From Rhizophagus clarus (taxonomy: Eukaryota > Glomeromycota > Glomeromycetes > Glomerales > Glomeraceae), in contig BLAL01000229.1 of NCBI GenBank assembly GCA_015698045.1, positions 1,090,001 through 1,154,000 on the forward strand: a DNA stretch of 64,000 nt. Direction: 5' to 3'. The position numbers and the translations under genes are program-made. Of the stretch, positions 12,971 through 24,268 are shown piece by piece. Below the pieces are notes generated by a model. It had not been told where the DNA came from. It searched no databases and worked only from the letters and a program-made list of their open reading frames with translations. Positions within the stretch are counted from its first letter, which is position 1, and each line of letters starts with the position of its first letter.

Positions 12971-14253
12971 CATTCTTTTTTCTCTGAGTAACCATAAAAA
13001 ATTTCTCTTCTGGGATTCTAAGATATTCTTAAAGCAAATGACGCGGTACCAGAAGTGTTCTGGAGTTAATGGTACTTACCAACTCAATGGAAAGAGAAAT
13101 AGTTGAAAATTGGAAAATAAGAAAGATGATGGTCAAAAAAAGATGGGAGAAGGGCAAGAATAGTCATATAAAAAATGGTTATATACTGGTAATTGATTTC
13201 TGTAAATTTGGACAATAGTCTGTCATTAAGAAAAACATATACAGGAAAAATATTGTCTTAGCATTTTATTAAAAAAATATATAAGATACTATATTTCCCA
13301 TCCAATCTGTTGTCAAGTTACAATTCCACGTATCGTATCCCAATTACTTTATCATTTCTTATTGATGACTTCTAATTGTCATAATTCCATGAGTGGCTCG
13401 TTCGACTCTATTTCGGCTCACCATCGATTTCAAAAAAAAAAAAAATTTTGATTGATCATCAAACGGGCTTACGTTAGTTTTTTATTTTCTACTAAATGTA
13501 TATTGTTTATAATATGCTAAATATGTATGTATACGTTCTACCTTCTATAAAATAAAAATAAGGTAGCTGGTCCATGATTGTCATAACATTCATATTTTGA
13601 ACTGAAATTTTGGAGTCGGTTCGGTACAATTTTAAAATTAATAAATGAAATAATTTTTATTCTTTTGAATAAATAAATAAAAAAATAAAATATATGTGTT
13701 TCACTTATTCCTCGTCAAAAACTGCCCGTCGGAACCCTTATACTATCATTTAATAGTGTATCGATCCAATACAATATAATCTGAGCTGAACGCATAGTCC
13801 AGCTTTCTGGTAGCGATTCGCTATCTGGCATCGATTCGCTATACGGAAATTTCCCCAGATTGTTATCAAGTACAAACACAGATGTAATAATTCCGAAAAA
13901 ATATATTACAAGTGTGTAGAGTGCCAACGTGACAGTACTATTAATTACATTGTGATTGCATGTGAAAAGCGCTTTCGATGGTTTGATTTTTTCTGACGAT
14001 TGTGGCTAGAATGGACCAATTTCAATTAAATGCTCTATAACATATATTTATGTATAATGCAAAAATAGAATTGCATACCTTTATTTTTAAAACTGAAGTT
14101 GCTATATTAATAGAAAATTCAGCTAATCGTAATATATTTATAAAGATAATACAATAAAGATAATAAATTTGAATAATTATTATCTACTATAAAATATAAA
14201 TAAAAAAAAAAGAAAAAGGAGTTTAATATTTATTACATGGGAGTATGCAATCA
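12971..14253. other. Intergenic DNA, no supported gene
   Basis: AT-rich sequence. A 70-codon minus-strand frame at 13715-13927 contains a repeated ATCGATTCGCTAT-like motif (about 13811-13842) and no recognised domain. It lies downstream of the SAM gene and could only be a later exon of it if the GTTAGT after that ORF is used as a donor; I see no strong support. Confidence 0.5.
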
Positions 14254-14511
14254 CTAACCTTGTTTTTCTACAAGTTTTTCTACTAATTCTATGATATCTA
14301 TTGCGCTCCCAAATTTAATTTTGAACGGACCATTTTCATTGGTAAGTATCGTTTCGGTTAAACGGAGGAAAGCTTTTCCATGTACATTTTGCTCATTTAT
14401 TTTTTTAATGTCATCTTCATTATATACTGAACTGCTCACATGATTCTCAAGATATTTTTTAACATGCTCTGGAGACCATTTCCGGACGTCGTCGGGAAAT
14501 ATGACAGCCAT
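14254..14511 (-). CDS. SAM (sterile alpha motif) domain protein, 85 aa
   Basis: The protein is essentially one SAM domain: WSPEHVKKYLEN (about residues 12-23, helix 1), EDDIKKINEQNVHGKAFLRLT (about 32-52) and KFGSAIDIIELVEKL (about 67-81, the long final helix). SAM domains mediate protein-protein association. I start at 14511 (MAVIFPDD) rather than at the upstream ATG 14592, because the extra 27 residues are a hydrophobic stretch plus poly-Lys encoded by a T-run and contain a TATATAAA box (about 50 bp upstream of 14511) that more likely is the promoter. The stop codon overlaps GTTAGTG, which could be a splice donor, so this may be only the first exon of a longer protein. A decayed SAM gene lies 1.5 kb away on the other strand. 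Confidence 0.7.
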   Translation of the reverse strand: MAVIFPDDVRKWSPEHVKKYLENHVSSSVYNEDDIKKINEQNVHGKAFLRLTETILTNENGPFKIKFGSAIDIIELVEKLVEKQG

Positions 14512-14879
14512 TATTGGATTACTCTTTTTTTTTTTTTTTTTTGAAATAAACGGGATGTTTATATATAAAAAAAATGTGTAGATCCGAATCATTGATTATA
14601 CCTTTTTTATTGAGTGTTACGGAAAGGAGTAGTGTCGGGTCAAGTGTTGATTAGCGTATGACATCCCATGTGACACTATATTAAGTGACGTATAGAATGT
14701 ACGACCAAAATTATAATATCACAGGCCAGAGGTATCATTCATCTTCACACCTTCTTATGCTACACAGTACTAAATATCACCCTAACTCTTTGATGATCAT
14801 GCGATAAGGCTTTTTGTATTACAAATACTAGCCTTGGCATTTTTCTCACACAAAAATATATATAAGTTGGATACGACCC

Positions 14880-15075
14880 TCTATCCATATTGGAGCCTGT
14901 TAAGGATCAAAAGTTATCAAGGCGTGAATGCAAGTGAATTTAAGTTATGGAAAGTAGAAATTCTTGACAATTATGAAGACCGAACTCTTCGCAACAAGAC
15001 TAAATAGAAGAGTATGTTCAAGAAATCACCTAAAATATATTATTGAATTACCGACAAAGCTTTGTATTACGGACT
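14880..15075 (+). pseudogene. Relic of a Crinkler-type N-terminal header
   Basis: A short coding island reads ASEFKLWKVEI (about 14929-14964) followed by DNYEDRTLRN and, in another frame, a segment LKYIIELPTK (about 15030-15060). The (E)FKLWKV core resembles the conserved LKLWKV motif of the ubiquitin-like N-terminal header of Crinkler (CRN) proteins, which are known from oomycetes and from Rhizophagus. There is no ATG and frames shift within 200 bp, so at most this is a dead header. Coding-like sequence in the same direction continues weakly near 15309-15410 (TFRAFDDSTSKLSILTSL), which I do not recognise. Confidence 0.4.
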
Positions 15076-16286
15076 TCGACATAATTGTTGGCCCGGAACG
15101 GAAGACGGTTAATATTGAGCACGCAATATACTGAAATGTACAAACTATTCAACCTCATGTTTGCAATTCTATATGGAGAACGCTAATTCATTGCATAAGA
15201 TGTTTCGCATACAATCTTCTCTTTATTCATACAACTGTTGACAGAATCATTCATTTATTGTATTTGTTATTTTCCAAACAAAAACAATCTTTTCCTTTAT
15301 ATTGTTGCAGAATTTAAATTTTTTCCCACATTTAGAGCATTTGACGATTCAACCTCAAAACTTTCTATTTTGACGTCTTTGACAACCTCACCATTTTTAA
15401 TCTATCCAGAATATTAATGTTGGGATAAATAAAATTGGATCAGAGTTAACGATGGATAATATAGATGGTTTAGATGAATGAAAAACTGGGGTGGTCAGTA
15501 GCATTATAAATCACTGTGCAAGCAAAAAATTATTATAAGTCCACGTTTAAAAGTAATACTGATCATGACATTATGACAGATTTTTCATGCCTTTTACATT
15601 TTATGTAAGCGAATATAATCTTGCATTCTTTGCATAAAACATTCTTTTTATAACGTCTTTTAATTTTTCATTTAACATTAGCTTTTCTTCGATAGACATA
15701 TTTAAGTTATCAGTTCTAGAGTTGGATTCAGATATTATTCTTCAAGGATCATCTCGAACGAATCGATTCTGAATGCGCTATCAAAGGTTTCTTGAGAAAT
15801 TGTGTATGAAGTTGGAATGCGCGGACGGCAATGTAATGAGTGATAGAAGACAGAACAAGTTTTTAAGATTGTGATAGATGCAATACCGCCTAGCACGCAG
15901 AAGATGGTGTTCCTAACTCCATCAGAATTGGATGCCAAATTAATAAAATAATGAGAAATAATTATACTCACTTTTGTTATTACCATTGTATTTATTGTAT
16001 TTCAAATTTCTCTTCTATCATCAGTTCAAAGAATGCGTAGACCGCGAGGAAAAGAGTAGAGGTTTATTTTAGTCTTAGTTCTAGTTTTCTCTTGGGATAT
16101 TAGATAATATTGCGCTGAGAAAGCAATATTTTTTTTTTTCGTTTCCTTTTATAATTTAGTTTTATGTTTCATTATTGATAACCATTATTGTATTATAATT
16201 TATTACTTTATTCGGTGAATCAAATAACGTGTCTGCGTGACGAAATGGCGGTAACAGATTTAGATCATGCATCAGACAGACAATTC

Positions 16287-16298
16287 TTGGCGCGCCAA
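16287..16298. promoter_or_regulatory. Palindrome TTGGCGCGCCAA
   Basis: A perfect 12-bp palindrome, GC-rich in a strongly AT-rich background. It resembles a two-sided E2F/MBF-type site (core GGCGCGCC). No gene starts close to it, so a regulatory role is speculative. Confidence 0.25.
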
Positions 16299-16496
16299 TA
16301 AATAAATAAATAGGTACGTTGGAATCGAAGGGGGGAAATAACTTTTTTTATATTATTTTTACTCAATTTAGGGTAGTTATATTGGATTTTGGGAATTCTT
16401 CTTTAGATTTTTGTTTAATCTACTATATCTTCCATTTTTTTATTTCTTTACATTTCCTTAGATTTAATATATATACTTAGTTATGTGTAGTACTTC

Positions 16497-16630
16497 AAAT
16501 AGGTTTGGTCGGGTTTTGTCGGGTTGGGTCAACTATCTATTCAACCCGATCCGTTCGACCTAAGTTAATCGGGTCAATCGGACTAATTGGGTTATTATTA
16601 ATTGGTTAATTGAGTTAATCGGATTGTTCA
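16497..16630. repeat. Degenerate GGGTTNNTCGGG repeats
   Basis: Short imperfect repeats of GGGTT/AACCC and TCGGG/CCCGA in both orientations. The composition and mirror-like arrangement resemble terminal parts of DNA transposons, but I could not define paired ends. Confidence 0.5.
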
Positions 16631-17752
16631 TTGTTTTAGTAAATATCTCGTAATACAATATTAAAATTCATTGTTAAATATGTAATAAATATTCGTACCG
16701 AAACTTGGAAATTATTTATAAGTGTTTAGAATTTCTTCGAGTTCATGACTATCACTAAAGCAGCATGTATCTTAAAGCCTTTAGTTCGGCATCCTTGTAC
16801 AAAAAAAGAATAAATTAACAATCCTTTTCTTTAATCAAAAGAATCATAATTTTGAAGTTCAAATAATATCGAAACTAGACTATTTATTCATTCCAGAAAT
16901 AATCCGAAGCAGAGCCCTAAAAAATAATCAGAACAGTTAGTAAACCGTTTTCAAAGTTTCGAACTTACCCGCATGCTTGGATCAGATCGTTTTATGACTA
17001 ACAATAAATCTCAAAAGCTGACATTCAATTTGAATAATATGATTATAACATAACATGAGATTTGATTCAAATCCTGGGCCCGGACTCAAACGATATATTT
17101 TGACTGTTCAATATCTAGATGGACTCTAATTCTTGTATAACGTATATGTTAGAAGCTATTTATGATTATTTGAATATGATTAGAAACAACAAAAGAATTG
17201 TCGCTCTGAAATGCTAAACCCGCTATGAATGATAAGGTTTTCATTTTGAGATAAAAAAAGGATTTATAAAATTGTATGAATTAGGTATTTTTTATACGCC
17301 TTTATTTTATCAGTAATGGTTAAATCTATTTGCAAAATTACACCATCACTAAACTTAAATTCTTTGACCTTATAAAAGAATCAGCTAATGATCACAAAAA
17401 GAAGCAGTTTCGTTAATAAAGTAAGAAATTTATACTGATTTCACAAAAAATCGGTTTACTATTATTTGTTAAGGCTCATTTAGATCATAGTATTATTTAT
17501 ACATATAGGTGCTATGAAAAAGAAAATTTTAAATGTTGACAAATAATAATACTATTATAAAAAAACCAGTACCGTATAAAGGTATTTGCAATATAAATAG
17601 AAGAATACGTGTGAATACTCACATTTGATATTGCGTAATAAAGAAATAAACAATTATAGTATGAATTACTTTTGAATAATTTAATTTTTTTAACAAATAT
17701 GTTTAACCTAATAATAAACTTGTAACAAAAGCTGCCTTAAAAAACTACTATT

Positions 17753-19269
17753 TTAGCGAATCTTTTCAAAATTTTCTTTTACTTCAATATAACCATTTTT
17801 ACATTCATCTCTATAATATTCCAAAATATCTTCAATATTGATATCTTCATTGACATGACCTTTGCTTTTTAGTTCATTAAGGCGATATTGTGCGGCATGG
17901 CTATAATATCCACGATTCTGTCTGGCAGCTTTAGAATAAAATTCAACAGCTTCTTTATAATTTTTTTCTTTTTCATAAAATTCTCCAAGATATGTTTGCC
18001 CCATATCCAATCCTTTTTCTGCTGCATCTTTCAATATTTTAAGCCCTTCATTTATATCATTTTTATTAATTAAAATTCTTCCTAGTTTTGCTTTTGCATA
18101 CAAATTATCATCATCAAATAGAACTGCCTTCTCAAATAAATTTTCTGCTTTATTTTTATTTTTTTTAATTTTATTATTTTATTTCTATAAAAGTTGTTTT
18201 CATAAAGCAATCCAAGTTGATATGCAGATTCACTATCCTCTAAATCAAGAGATTTTTTATACCATTTTTTTGCTTTCTTTAAATATAATGGCTTTTTATT
18301 TCTAAATCCTATATGTTTCATTTTTTCATGAAGTTTTGGACTAATTTCCTTGCCATAATATAATGTAGCAATGTTTCTCATTGCTATTCCAGCCATTCTC
18401 TTATCATCTGTTTTCTTTGCTACCTTTTTGAACAATTTTTTAGCTTTGTCTGGTTTATAATCTGATACGAATTTACGTTTAGTCAAACCAATACAATATA
18501 TATATCCTAAACACAGTTTTGCATCAATAGATCCTAGCTTAGCAGCTTTTAAATATAAATTTTTGGCTTCTAAATAACATTTACTAGTTTTGCCATAATC
18601 CCCATCATTTCCATCATTACCTTTCATATAAAATCCGGCTAATGCTAATTTGTGAGTGATATCATTTTTCTTTTCAGCTTCCATTTCCCATTTCTCCAAA
18701 GTTATTTTATTAATTTCAATATTTACCTCTTTATTGATAAATATTTCATAAGTTTCTAATCCTTTTATGGGATCTCCGCTTATTAAATGCTCAACATCAT
18801 ACAACCATTCAGGAAGTTCTTTAAACATTTTACCAGACCATTCTCCCTTTTTTTTCCTTCCTTTACCAGTAATAATAAAAAGCGAAGTATTTTTTATATA
18901 TGGAGATTCTTTAATTCTTGTTAAAATCAAATGTTTCCTTTCTTCACGGAATGTTGTTAATTTTTTCAAAGGGATACTAGCAGTGGAAAAAGATGATGGT
19001 GGAATTAATAATTTCGAATTATCAATTAAGCACTCATAATATCCCAAAAATGCTTTTTCCATTTTTCTTAGTTTGGCATTTGGCGTAAAAGCATCATTCT
19101 GATCATTTTCAGAAAATTGACTTGAAGTGCTCGCAGTTCTTGATTCGGTAAATAGACTTGCTGTTTTAATAGAACGAGTGTATGGACTTGAAATACTAGC
19201 AGATTCAGTATCGGAACCTGAAGTCTCATCATCTTGATTAGGTTTTGATGCTTGAGTTTCTGTGGACAT
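17753..19269 (-). CDS. Sel1-like repeat protein, about 510 aa, one frameshift
   Basis: Two overlapping frames read as one protein. The first (19269-18082, 395 codons) begins MSTETQASKPNQDD with a Ser/Thr-rich, acidic, probably disordered N-terminus (about residues 1-60). It continues with a conserved middle (EWSGKMFKELPEWLYD) and Sel1/TPR-like helices: AKNLYLKAAKLGSIDAKLCLGYIY and KWYKKSLDLEDSESAYQLGLLYENNFY. The frame then breaks, and homology continues in the next frame at 18170-17753: KAENLFEKAVLFDDDNLYAKAKLGRIL, then AAEKGLDMGQTYLGEFYEKEKNYKEAVEFYSKAARQ. The break falls at a run of eight A (minus strand, about 18160-18167), a typical place for a real indel or a sequencing error. SLR proteins act as adaptors; partner unknown. 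A heavily decayed paralogue sits at 25304-26760. Confidence 0.8.
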
Positions 19270-20551
19270 GTTTAAAATTTTTAAATCATTTGAAACCCTT
19301 TTTTATTTTTTAAAAAAAAAAAAATTAAAGTTTAATATTGTTCGGAACATCCATATTGAAAAAGTCTAACCCTACTTGGAATATCCGTATGATTATCATA
19401 TTTAACCGAGCCAAATTTACATCTATGGTCATATTTATCATAAGTTTATTGGAAAATGTTGCACAAAAATTATTTTTAACTGAAATACTGTAACCTCGAT
19501 TTGCAAAGTTGAAAAAGACCATATATTCCTATCTCATTATATTAGATATTAATTGTATAAACAGAAATTTAGGGAGAGTCTAAAGTTAAAAAGATTGTTA
19601 ATAATTGTTAATCACTAAACGGGGGAGAAAAACACAATTTATTATATAAAATTTCATCATAATCAGATGATTCTTAATGGAATGGCAAGATAAGTAATTT
19701 CAGAGTATGTGCCGCAGTAATAGTGACGTTAAAAGCTTCAGTTATTTTTATTTCGTATAATTTTTTATTACTGTAATAAAAATAAAGTTGTAGAAAAGCA
19801 AGTTAGATAGACTTAAAAATCTAATTATCACAATTGTTTATAAAATTTTTGAACTTTAATTTAACGGTCATCAAATTTTAAAAATTTTAACATTTGATTT
19901 AAAGTTAAAATTTTTTACTTTAATATTGTTTATGTAAAATACATACACTGTATGTTGTATTAGTATTTAATGTACTTATAAATAAACGACTTTTTTTAAG
20001 ATTTTATAATTTATTTATCTTGATAAAAAAATATCTATTAAAAATTGTTACGATACCTAAGATAGGGCAAAACTTGCAATAAACAACTGTAGCCGCGGCA
20101 TACTTTGAGTCATTTTGAGATAAAATAAATTACGTCACATTTTTTTTTTTATTACTGTACAAGCTTTATCTAATACTTAAATAATGTTCATAACCAGTAT
20201 TGTATCATTAATAAACAATAAAAGATTTATTTGATATTTCTTTGCAAGACACGTAATTATAAGTATAATAATAATAAAAAAAATATTCCATACGAATAAA
20301 GAAATTAATATTCCGAATATTTTGCAAGTCTCCTTTCCTTTCCTTTATTCAGTTGCTTTTATCCATAAAATAAATTATTAAAATAAATTGTTAAAATTAA
20401 TAAAAATCAGTTATGTAAAAAGATTAAAATATAAATGAGTACCTAGTTGAGTTTAGTAAAATCTATCGATTCTATGGATTCTATAGAGTATAAGAAAAAT
20501 AATTGTTTGTTAAAGTATTTTAAATGCGATTTTGTAAAATAAACTAGGACA
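19270..20551. other. Intergenic DNA; upstream part is shared with the SLR paralogue
   Basis: About 19320-19510, upstream of the SLR gene, matches about 26760-26960 upstream of its decayed paralogue. Shared blocks include GTTTAATAT, the AAGTCTAACC/AAGACTAACT stretch and CATATTTATCA/TATATTTATCA. The 65-codon minus-strand frame 19325-19522 lies in this shared region and is not supported. The rest is AT-rich with nothing recognised. Confidence 0.55.
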
Positions 20552-22052
20552 TCAATTAATACCTGAATATTCTCCAAATGAGTTATCATTATCTTTGTTA
20601 ACAATAGCATTTTTTGGTTCTGGAAGATTTTTAAAGTCTAAAAGTCTACTTGTGTAAACTGCTTGAGGATTTGTATTATATGAAAGAGTAGTACTAGTAT
20701 ATAAAGATGAAGTAGTAGTTAACTTCTCATTAATTTTATTTGCTTCTTCAATTTGCTTATTGATTTCATGATCATCATCTGATAAATCTAATTCGTCATA
20801 TAATTTATCTAATAAATCACGTAATTCGTTTGCTTTAGGTCGTTTCAAAGGATCTGCATCCCAACATTGTTTAATTATATCTAAAATTAATTGAGGAATT
20901 TTATAATCAGATTTTGGTCTAAGCCCTTGACAAATGCTAATAGCTAATAATTTATCATGAGCAATATCATGATATGGAGGAAGTCCCGTACAAACTTCAT
21001 ATGCAATAATTCCAAGTCCATAAATATCACTTTCTTTAGTATATTCTTTTCCTCTCAAGACTTCAGGTGCCACGTAAGGTAATACTCCATATATTTTTTT
21101 ATACTCATCTTGAGATGACTTTGCATTTACCGGTCGACATAATCCTAAATCCGTAATCTGAGCGACAGATTTATCATAATTTAATATATTACCACAATGA
21201 AAATCACGGTGAATAAGTTCCTTTATGTGAATATCATTAAGGCTTTTTGCAATCTCTAGTAAAATCGAAATCTTTTCAAACCAGCTCAATGAATTAAAAT
21301 TATTATTTAAATGTTGTCTTAAACTGCCGTATTGTGAATATGGCATTACCATCATAAAATTATTAGATTTTGGATCTTTAGTAATGCCATAACACGGACT
21401 TATAAAGCTAAAACGTGTACACAACATATTATACAATTCAATCTAAAAAAGAATTGATATAAATAATAGCTAGTTTAGAATTACTATTATCTTGAAAATT
21501 ATATATTAATTAGTGACTTACTTCTCTTAAAAATTCGACTGTAATATCTTGTGAGTTATGTAACCATTTTAAAACAACTGGAAAATTTTTATACTGCTTC
21601 CAGTAATATTTATTTCTTTTCCATTGATTATTTTTAGAATCCCATTCATTTATATATCCATCTTTCCAAATTGCTTTATAAATAATTGCAAATCCTCCTT
21701 TGGTCAAATATTCAACATTTTCGAATCTATCATATTCGATCCACTCTAAAATTTCACCACTATTTTTAGCATTAAGTTGTGATTTTTGAATAAACTTATC
21801 AACTTCATTATTTCCACTAGTCCAATTTTTGAAATTTTGTTGACAATATTTAACATTACATGATTGACACCAATCATAATCAGTTTTAGGCTGCTTACAT
21901 TTTTTGCACAAACCATATTCATTATATCGTATTTTTAATTCTTCATTTAATATTAGCTTATCGATTAACAAACTTTGTTCGTTTGTTAATTCCCGATTGT
22001 CAAAATCTATTATTTGCTCAATTACATCATCACTGAGCTTAAATTCCTCCAT
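20552..22052 (-). CDS. Protein kinase (TKL-like) with N-terminal CxxC knuckle, two exons
   Basis: I join exon 1 (22052-21522) and exon 2 (21442-20552) across a 79-bp intron with GTAAGT donor and TTTTTTAG acceptor. Phase 0 is kept and the product is 473 aa. Start MEEFKLSDD is chosen over an upstream in-frame ATG (22076) because all paralogues start there. Residues C49, C52, C62 and C65 form a putative zinc knuckle, followed by FKNWTSGN (74-81). The kinase domain has glycine loop KGGFAIIYKA (118-127), Lys162, catalytic loop HRDFHCGN (from 255, Asp257), DLG in place of DFG (275-277), APE (302-304) and CWDADPLKRP near the end. The second glycine-loop Gly is Ala122, a mild deviation. The C-terminal tail carries the family signature YTSRLLDFKNLPEPKNA. 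Likely an active cytoplasmic Ser/Thr or dual-specificity kinase. The last codons overlap a possible donor, so a short extra exon is possible. Confidence 0.9.
21443..21521 (-). other. Intron of the kinase gene
   Basis: 79 bp, GTAAGT donor at 21521-21516 and a T-rich acceptor ending AG at 21443. It sits just after LRE, exactly where the kinase gene at 36438 also has its intron (phase 0), supporting shared ancestry. Confidence 0.9.
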
Positions 22053-23612
22053 ATCGAAGTAACAATGTATAAACAAAGTGAAAGGATTATTTTTTTTAAA
22101 AAAAAAAGAAATTTGACGGCTTTATTAAGTGCACCAGTTGCACAGCAGCGATCGACAAATCTTAATTAATTTTGGGTCAGACAATAAAAAATCAGCTGAT
22201 CACAAAAGTGAGCAAATTGAGTAAGAAATTTCTTTCTTTATAAAATCCCAAAACTTGCAAGTCAAAAAACTTAAATGCAAAAGATACTGTAGAAAAAAAA
22301 AAATATTCAGAAGTATTAATTTCACATAAAGAATAAAATCTACATCAATCATCATCTAGTATTATTTATGAAATGATTGTGTATGTCTTTGAAACAACTA
22401 GTAGCAAAAATAATTTTTTTTTTTTTTAACATTTACAACGTGATTCCAATTATCCAATTTTAATAAATTCCGTTATTGATAATGAAATTCTTTATATCTA
22501 AAAAAAAATTATTTCGTCATCGTTAAGTAAAGGAATATTAACGAATGAATTCAATTATAATATAATATAATATAATATAACCTTTAATAATATATTATGA
22601 AAAACAATAGAATTTTTACTGCTTAAAAATTATTGTTAATTAATTAATCATGAATTGTAATTTTATAGATATTGATACATCCATCATCTGAATATAAATT
22701 ATGATGAAGAAAACCTAATGTTTATATATTGGCGTTATACCTACAGACATTTATAATGAAATTAATAAGTATATTGATACATGATATTAAGAGCACTTTA
22801 GTTATTTTATTTACTTTTAGATAATTTATTATTATTTGGCAAAGGTTAAAGAGAGGAGAAATCACTGAGTTTATTGGAAGAAAAAAATGAAAATCTTATA
22901 TTACTAATATTGTAGAGAAATGTTAAAAGAGTTAATATGGACGAGATCAAAATTTTTTGATAGGATAACTTACTTGTTAGGTTATTACAATGTACATAGT
23001 TTAATTGAATATTCCCTTAGAATTTTAATGAGTATAATTTGTACAGTATAGTTTATTACGTTAAGTAAAAAAAAATCTTTTGTTTCAAACCGATTTTGCA
23101 ATATTTAATTAGTTTGCTTAACGATTAAATTGCTGTTTCCTGTTCCCGAAATCTGACCGATATTTTTTAAAGTTTCCCTTTTTTCTAGCTCTACACGTTC
23201 AACAAACATCTGTCTCACGTGGTCAGTGATTTTTGTCATATGAACGATAAATATCATGGAATTTGCTTGTTTAAGGATAAGCATGAATTTTTCTTTTAAC
23301 GTAACGTTACGTTAGGGTAAGAATTAAAAAAAAAATCAGTGGAATTTATCAGCAATTAGATAAATTGTTTTAGGTATTCATTTAACTGTTTTATATATTC
23401 AAATTAAATCTATCTCTTTAGTAAATTATATAAATTCCAAATTAAATATTATATTCTTTTTATCTATTTATTTTCAATTACGAAAATCAATAAGAAATTT
23501 TCAATAATTTAATGTACTGAAAATGTAACATTAAAAGTATAATAAAATAAAAGATGTTAAGCTCGCTTTATTTACTATTTTCGAGTATATTATATTAATA
23601 CATTTTTTAAAT
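22053..23612. other. Intergenic DNA
   Basis: Contains the kinase promoter region. A segment at 22108-22165 resembles the region upstream of the kinase relic at 38854 and includes a CGATCGACAAAT motif (22147-22158). A TATAA pentanucleotide repeat lies at about 22555-22580. Nothing else recognised. Confidence 0.55.
22555..22580. repeat. TATAA microsatellite
   Basis: About five copies of TATAA in tandem. Confidence 0.85.
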
Positions 23613-23615
23613 TCG

Positions 23616-24265
23616 CCCTATAAAAAATAAGTGTCCGGATAATGTCCAGAAAATGTCCGGAAAAAAATTCTAAAATATTGTCCGGAAATTCTGGACACTG
23701 TGTGTCCGGAAACTGTTCCGAAAACACTGCATTTTCGGGATATTAGGAATTTGTCCTGAAATTGTCCGGAAATGTATTTTCGTAAAATTTTGCCACAAAA
23801 GATGATCAATGGATAGATGATCATCATTATTCCTTAACCAAAAATTTTTATATCATAGATATATAGTATTTTTGCCTGCTCTGCAATTTTAATTAGTACG
23901 ACAGAAAAGGTTTTGAATGTCAGTTTTGTGCTTTTTGCATTTTTTTACAAAATTAATTTATCCTTTTTTGGAAATAGTATCCAGAATTTGTCCTGAACTT
24001 TTTCATGTCCGGAATTTGTCTATCTGGTTTTTTTACTATGTCCAGAATTTGTCCAGGTTGAACTGTCCAGAATTTGTCCAAAATTTTATACTGAACAAAT
24101 ACTGGACGAATTCAGGACAAAGTTAGGACATGTCAAAATTTTAAGTATCAGAAGTGTGTCAGACATGTACCAAAAAAGTGGACATTTTCCGGACACACCA
24201 GATTTATTCCGGACATTTTCCAGACATTTTTGATAACATTTTCCGGACATTTATTTTTTATAGGG
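23616..24265. mobile_element. Non-autonomous TIR element, copy A, 3-bp TSD TCG
   Basis: A 650-bp element with inverted ends: the left begins CCCTATAAAAAATAAGTGTC and the right ends with the near-perfect reverse complement. It is flanked by TCG at 23613-23615 and 24266-24268. Both halves are packed with subterminal TCCGGA/TCCAGA motifs in both orientations, over a dozen in 650 bp. Short frames inside (23618-23827, 23917-24126) are translations of the repeats. A 3-bp duplication plus dense subterminal repeats recalls the CACTA group, though the ends are CCCTA rather than CACTA. Related copies lie at 35770-36089 and 61390-63874. Confidence 0.8.
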
Positions 24266-24268
24266 TCG

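Larger units (their letters stand above)
15076..17752. other. Intergenic DNA with possible relics
   Basis: Includes the weak coding-like island at 15309-15410 (+), an unrecognised 83-codon minus-strand frame at 15735-15986, a perfect GC palindrome at 16287-16298 and a degenerate GGGTTAATCGG-type repeat at 16497-16630. Otherwise AT-rich sequence with nothing recognisable. Confidence 0.5.

Noticed and set aside
15735..15986. 83-codon minus-strand frame
   Set aside because: No family recognised, no promoter seen, and composition similar to surrounding non-coding DNA; kept only as a mention in the intergenic entry.
23618..24126. Two 69-codon frames inside TIR element copy A
   Set aside because: They arise from the subterminal TCCGGA repeats; no transposase motif.
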